Shown here: piece after piece, positions 61,801 to 64,000 of the stretch | Numbering within the stretch: position 1 is the stretch's first letter | Layout: every line of letters starts with the position of its first letter | DNA from: PHAA01 sp964457945 | GTDB taxonomy: Bacteria > Bacillota > Syntrophomonadia > Syntrophomonadales > Syntrophomonadaceae | Assembly (NCBI GenBank): GCA_964457945.1 | Contig: CAYWFX010000003.1 | Coordinates: 62,001-126,000, forward strand | DNA length: 64,000 nt | Direction: 5' to 3' | Notes under the pieces: model-generated | What the model was told of the DNA's origin: nothing | Database searches by the model: none | Seen by the model: the letters and a program-made list of their open reading frames with translations, nothing else | Made by a program: the position numbers and the translations under genes

Positions 61801-61909
61801 TTTGATAAGAGTAGACACCCATAATGAATACTAGAATTATAAAAAAATAGACCAATGACTTGTGTTCGAGTGCCCATTCAGTAATATTAAATGTTTTCAC
61901 CGGCATCAT
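58829..61909 (-). CDS. RND-family efflux pump (HAE1/AcrB-like)
   Basis: This is a 1026-residue proton-driven pump with twelve helices and two large extracytoplasmic loops. TM1 is VYFFIILVFIMGVYSYQNLG. IAIGLLVDDAIIILESM carries the paired Asp proton-relay residues of TM4. The start of the second half (NRRIVLILTIAVFIGSIFLL) and the end (GGLLVATILTLLVLPAMYAAWY) are complete. It is 36 bp downstream of a membrane fusion protein gene and under a TetR regulator. No TolC-like outer channel is present. The start may be ATG 61909, ATG 61906 or GTG 61900 behind TTTGGAGG. Confidence 0.94.
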   Translation of the reverse strand: MMPVKTFNITEWALEHKSLVYFFIILVFIMGVYSYQNLGRMEDPDFVIRQMVVTVAWPGASALQVEEQVTDKIEKKLQDTPGLDYLRSYSVPGKTYIFVNLDFSVKEDQIQPTWQDVRNMVNDIKDTLPQGVVGPYFNDKFSDVFGSIYAITSDGFTYEEMRAEAEKMRRILMDVGSVKKVQLIGVQPEKIYIEIESSKLAKLGINANTIIATLQSQNAMTPAGMFETSSDNVYMRVSGMFDNVEDITDLPIRTSSGTVRLRDIAKVQRSYAEPCEPKMYYNGQPAIGLALAMQEGGNILTLGKDLDQTISKIQKNLPLGLEIHQVANQPQVVKESINEFVITLLIAILIILLVCFFSLGMRTGAVVAMVIPLVIAGVFVTMEVSSVDLHKVSLGALIIAIGLLVDDAIIILESMTVKLEEGWERGKAACYAYTNTAGPMLTGTLVTCAGFIPVGLSEGSAAEFVGSLFWVVTMALVISWIVAVTATPLLGYQMIRVAPSSVEHGLDLYDTRFYRLFKMVLSWCLENRRIVLILTIAVFIGSIFLLRVVKQDFFPASVRPELILDFRLPVGSSIQATDKETKKFADFLQDDPDIVDYSYYVGQGAPRFILSHEPVLSSSDFSQFVIVTRDLEARERVAKKIDNLLTKFPAVQGNYRSIQIGPPAKYPVMLSVTGYDHDKVRNIAEQVRDVMASEEYLCDVNLDWSQKNKVVHLQIDQDKARILGVNSESLASTLQAQLSGVSMAEFREKDKTVSLVFRLDSQSRSDLSSVKDLNIPLSNGQYVPLDQIAKISYDAEEGLIWRRDLKPTITVQAGVTTGITGTDATKQVYQRLNNLRQNLPLGYSIKMAGSAETSVTAVSNLIKVVPLMAVVIVILLMIQLQSMPKVLLTLLTAPLGMIGVSPALLLTNKPLAFVTYCGILALAGIIIRNSVILIDQIDKQLELGESTWNAIINAAVLRFRPIMLTAAAAVLGMIPLTTSVFWGPMAVAIAGGLLVATILTLLVLPAMYAAWYRVSPSVETQDTLAL

Positions 61910-61944
61910 TCCTCCAAATCGGCAATAATGAAGCTCTTAACCAA

Positions 61945-63054
61945 TTATTGGGCTTCATTTATTATTCGGATTTTTTGTCCCTCACGCAATTTATTCACCC
62001 CTGCAGTAACTACATTATCACCGTCTTTAAGACCTTCACTCACCATAGCTTGGTCGTGATCAAAGCCATTAATTTTAATTTTTCTCATACTTACCGCTTC
62101 TTCATTTATTACCCATACCGTCGGGGAATCTCCAGTCTGGTAAATGGCGCTCAAGGGAATAGCTATAAAAGCTGTTTGATCTGGATCGGAATTGTTTAAT
62201 ATAACCGTGGCAGTCATACCTAATTTTAAATCTGGTGGCGGATTAATGAGACTGATTCGCACCTTGAAGGTCCGGGCAACCACATCAGCCACTGGCGAGA
62301 CCTCACGCACTTTTCCATCCAAGCTTAAATCCGGAAGTGCCCAAAAACTTACCCTAATGGTGCTGGCTTTATGTAAATCATCTATTCGGTTTTCCGGTAT
62401 GTTTATTTCAACTTCTCGTTCACCATCCCCCACCAGCGTTAATACCGGAGTAGCTGCCGCTATAAACTGTCCGGCTTCAACTCTTATCCCAGTTATGGTA
62501 CCGGCGTGATCAGCAGTCAAGCTGCAGTATTGAAGCAGATTGGCAGATTGCTGATGCTGGGCCTTGGCTTGACTATAAGCAGCTTCAGCGGCAACGTAGC
62601 CGTTTTGAGCAGCTTCATAGTCTGCTTTACTTAATGCTCCTTGCTCGTATAAAGCCTTGGCTCGACTCAGACTGTCCTTGGCAAGTTTCATTTTTGATTC
62701 CGTTGAATTAAGCTGCGCTGTGTTGGCCTGAACGCTCAACTCGGGATCCGAACTATCTAATTGCATCAGCAGATCGCCAGGTTTTACGATACTACCCACC
62801 TCGATATTCCTACTTAAGACTTTGCCATTAACCCGAAAAGCCAGCTGACTTTCATAACGCCCATGAACCTCCCCGGAATATTTGAAGCTCTCGGCATTAT
62901 TATCTATACGTACGACCATAGATCGTACCAAAGGGTTGTTTTCTTCCACTTTATTGGCAGGATGGTAGGCTCGCAGAAAATATCCAGCAACACCAAGAAC
63001 TGCAACCAAGAAAATGACAGCATAGCGTTTTTTGTTTTTACCAATCTGCATCAT
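61945..63054 (-). CDS. RND efflux membrane fusion (HlyD/AcrA-like) protein
   Basis: This 369-residue adaptor has an N-terminal membrane anchor (YAVIFLVAVLGVAGYFL), a lipoyl half at ~45-90 (GKVLSRNIEVGSIVKPGDLLMQLD), an alpha hairpin at ~95-150 (AKDSLSRAKALYEQGALSKADYEAAQ), a second lipoyl half (ADHAGTITGIRVEAGQFIAA) and a beta barrel. It lacks a lipobox. GAGGAG seven bases before ATG 63054 decides the start over the longer frame to 63210. It forms an operon with the RND gene. Confidence 0.93.
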   Translation of the reverse strand: MMQIGKNKKRYAVIFLVAVLGVAGYFLRAYHPANKVEENNPLVRSMVVRIDNNAESFKYSGEVHGRYESQLAFRVNGKVLSRNIEVGSIVKPGDLLMQLDSSDPELSVQANTAQLNSTESKMKLAKDSLSRAKALYEQGALSKADYEAAQNGYVAAEAAYSQAKAQHQQSANLLQYCSLTADHAGTITGIRVEAGQFIAAATPVLTLVGDGEREVEINIPENRIDDLHKASTIRVSFWALPDLSLDGKVREVSPVADVVARTFKVRISLINPPPDLKLGMTATVILNNSDPDQTAFIAIPLSAIYQTGDSPTVWVINEEAVSMRKIKINGFDHDQAMVSEGLKDGDNVVTAGVNKLREGQKIRIINEAQ

Positions 63055-63136
63055 TACATCACTCCTCATCCCCATGTGGCGCACCAGCAGTTCTGGTGAA
63101 GCAATTGACTTTTTCCTGCAACTAAATGATAATAAT

Positions 63137-63163
63137 ATGCACAGAGTATACCATGTTGTGCAT
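63137..63163 (-). promoter_or_regulatory. Efflux operon promoter covered by a TGCACA dyad
   Basis: ATGCACA (63137-63143) and TGTGCAT (63157-63163) are perfect inverted arms around a reverse-strand -10 TATACT (complement of 63145-63150). A -35-like TTACAC lies 16 bp upstream of it. Binding here would block the hlyD-RND operon. The divergent TetR protein is the likely ligand. Confidence 0.55.
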
Positions 63164-63199
63164 TTTGTGTAAATGACTGAAGCTTTTTTTGTGGTGTAT

Positions 63200-63237
63200 A
63201 ATTGATTCATAGTTTTAAGAATCTATGTATTCTAATT
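63200..63237 (+). promoter_or_regulatory. Inverted repeat before the TetR gene
   Basis: AATTGATTCATAG (63200-63212) and CTATGTATTCTAATT (63223-63237) form an imperfect dyad just after a TATAAT (63197-63202) and just before the TetR ribosome site. It is a candidate autoregulatory operator, different in sequence from the TGCACA dyad. Confidence 0.5.
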
Positions 63238-63251
63238 GAGGAGTTTTTAGG

Positions 63252-63806
63252 GTGAATAAAGAAGAGCAGATTTTGAAAGCATTCAAAGAATTGTCTTATA
63301 ACCAGGGTTTTTATTCAGTAAGGATGGAAGAACTAGCAGTCAGAGCCGGGGTCAGCAAACGAACCATCTATCTTTATTTCAAAAGCAAGGAAGATCTGGT
63401 GGATAAAGCGCTGGACTCCTTCATCTCTGAATTTCCGAATAGAATTGATTTCATTACCAAACAATCCGATTTGGTAAGCGCTCTGGCCAAAGCAATGGAA
63501 TCTTTAATGAAAGACGGGGCTTTTCTGATGAATGCTCAATCGATAAGGGATTTGCAGGTTCACTACCCTGTGGCGTGGCAAAAACTTGAGGCCTATCGCC
63601 ACGACCAAATAACATCCGTTTTAGAAATAATCCTGGCAAGAAGTGAAAAAGAATGGGTTCGGGAATTGGATCCGCGCATTATCAGAGAGGCCATTATGGC
63701 CATCGACCGCCGCTTTGCCAATGTTGAATTTGCTATTGAAATGGGAATGTCCCTACACGAAGTAACCCTCCAATTTGCCAAGCTCATTGCTTACCCTTAT
63801 GTTTGA
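63252..63806 (+). CDS. TetR-family transcriptional regulator
   Basis: This 184-residue regulator has an N-terminal HTH at ~6-52 (EEQILKAFKELSYNQGFYSVRMEELAVRAGVSKRTIYLYFKSKEDLVDKAL is the complete TetR_N domain, cited here only as its region), followed by an all-helical ligand domain. The start is GTG 63252 with GAGGAG eight bases upstream. It is divergent from the hlyD-RND operon and probably represses it until a pump substrate binds. Confidence 0.93.
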   Translation: MNKEEQILKAFKELSYNQGFYSVRMEELAVRAGVSKRTIYLYFKSKEDLVDKALDSFISEFPNRIDFITKQSDLVSALAKAMESLMKDGAFLMNAQSIRDLQVHYPVAWQKLEAYRHDQITSVLEIILARSEKEWVRELDPRIIREAIMAIDRRFANVEFAIEMGMSLHEVTLQFAKLIAYPYV

Positions 63807-63866
63807 GGACCCGCCCCCATAAGGGGCAAAGTTATAGGTAAAACCAGTTACATGGATTGAGATACT

Positions 63867-64000
63867 CTAGACCTTAATAAAAACAAATCCAAACAGTGAT
63901 ATTACGAAGACCCCACCGATTACATACATCAATGGAGATGCTGACATCTGCATACCCAAGACAATCATCAAAACTATGAATACTTCACTTGCCAACAAAG
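63867..64000 (-). CDS. C-terminal end of a small hydrophobic membrane protein (partial)
   Basis: On the reverse strand, an open frame from the window edge reads about 43 residues with two hydrophobic segments (EVFIVLMIVLGMQMSASP and MYVIGGVFVISLFGFVFIKV) and ends at TAG 63867-63869. The start lies outside the window. It converges with the TetR gene. No family is assigned. Confidence 0.5.
   Translation of the reverse strand, partial: LLASEVFIVLMIVLGMQMSASPLMYVIGGVFVISLFGFVFIKV

Overview
The window looks like chromosome from a low-to-mid G+C, Gram-positive-type anaerobe of the Clostridia. Supporting signs are strong AGGAGG ribosome sites, frequent TTG/GTG starts, many short rho-independent terminators, a yybP-ykoY type riboswitch, a YjgB-like lipoprotein, a stand-alone AICAR transformylase and a ~615-residue acyl-CoA dehydrogenase. 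A relative of Syntrophomonas is my guess, not a demonstrated assignment. No rRNA, tRNA, CRISPR array, intact insertion sequence or prophage was seen.

Layout. 1-8.4 kb: a radical SAM/SPASM peptide maturase with an unlisted 41-residue precursor-like peptide just upstream, then a nitroreductase, superoxide dismutase, a membrane-anchored metallopeptidase-like protein, a Mug-type DNA glycosylase, a GAF/HD-GYP phosphodiesterase, a YjgB-like lipoprotein and a methyltransferase. 8.5-19.7 kb: a TipAS-type MerR regulator, an unusual flavodoxin/SCP2/membrane fusion, a polysaccharide deacetylase, a DUF2238 protein, a MocR regulator divergent from an EamA exporter, an EFR1-type flavodoxin-ferredoxin, a two-component system and a His/Cys-rich protein. 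19.8-22.9 kb: a frameshifted alkD, a DEDD exonuclease, AICAR transformylase and gene fragments.

22.9-37.1 kb is the metabolic centre. One reverse-strand array, urtABCDE followed by ureABCEFGD, imports urea with an ABC transporter, splits it with nickel urease and matures the enzyme. Its leader carries two copies of a ~70-nt element that folds the same way twice, which I cannot match to a known riboswitch. Upstream on the same strand is a hybrid sensor kinase and AraC-type response regulator pair that could control it.

37.2-49.6 kb: a REC-kinase, a broken second copy of the exonuclease, TerC and HtpX behind a manganese-type riboswitch, a 3D-domain cell-wall protein, a QueG-like iron-sulphur protein divergent from a MarR regulator, a dehydrogenase, an aminotransferase, a quinone reductase and a GH18 protein. 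49.6-64 kb: an AhpD-like protein, DegV, acyl-CoA dehydrogenase, a MarR regulator, a thioesterase, an acetate transporter, a G+C-richer HPII-type catalase, and a TetR-controlled HlyD/RND efflux operon.

Themes are oxidative-stress defence (SOD, catalase, nitroreductase, AhpD-like, quinone reductase), urea nitrogen acquisition, and acyl-CoA/acetate metabolism. Gene remnants are unusually common: quinone reductase, HAD, DUF2238, acyl-CoA dehydrogenase, exonuclease and alkD.
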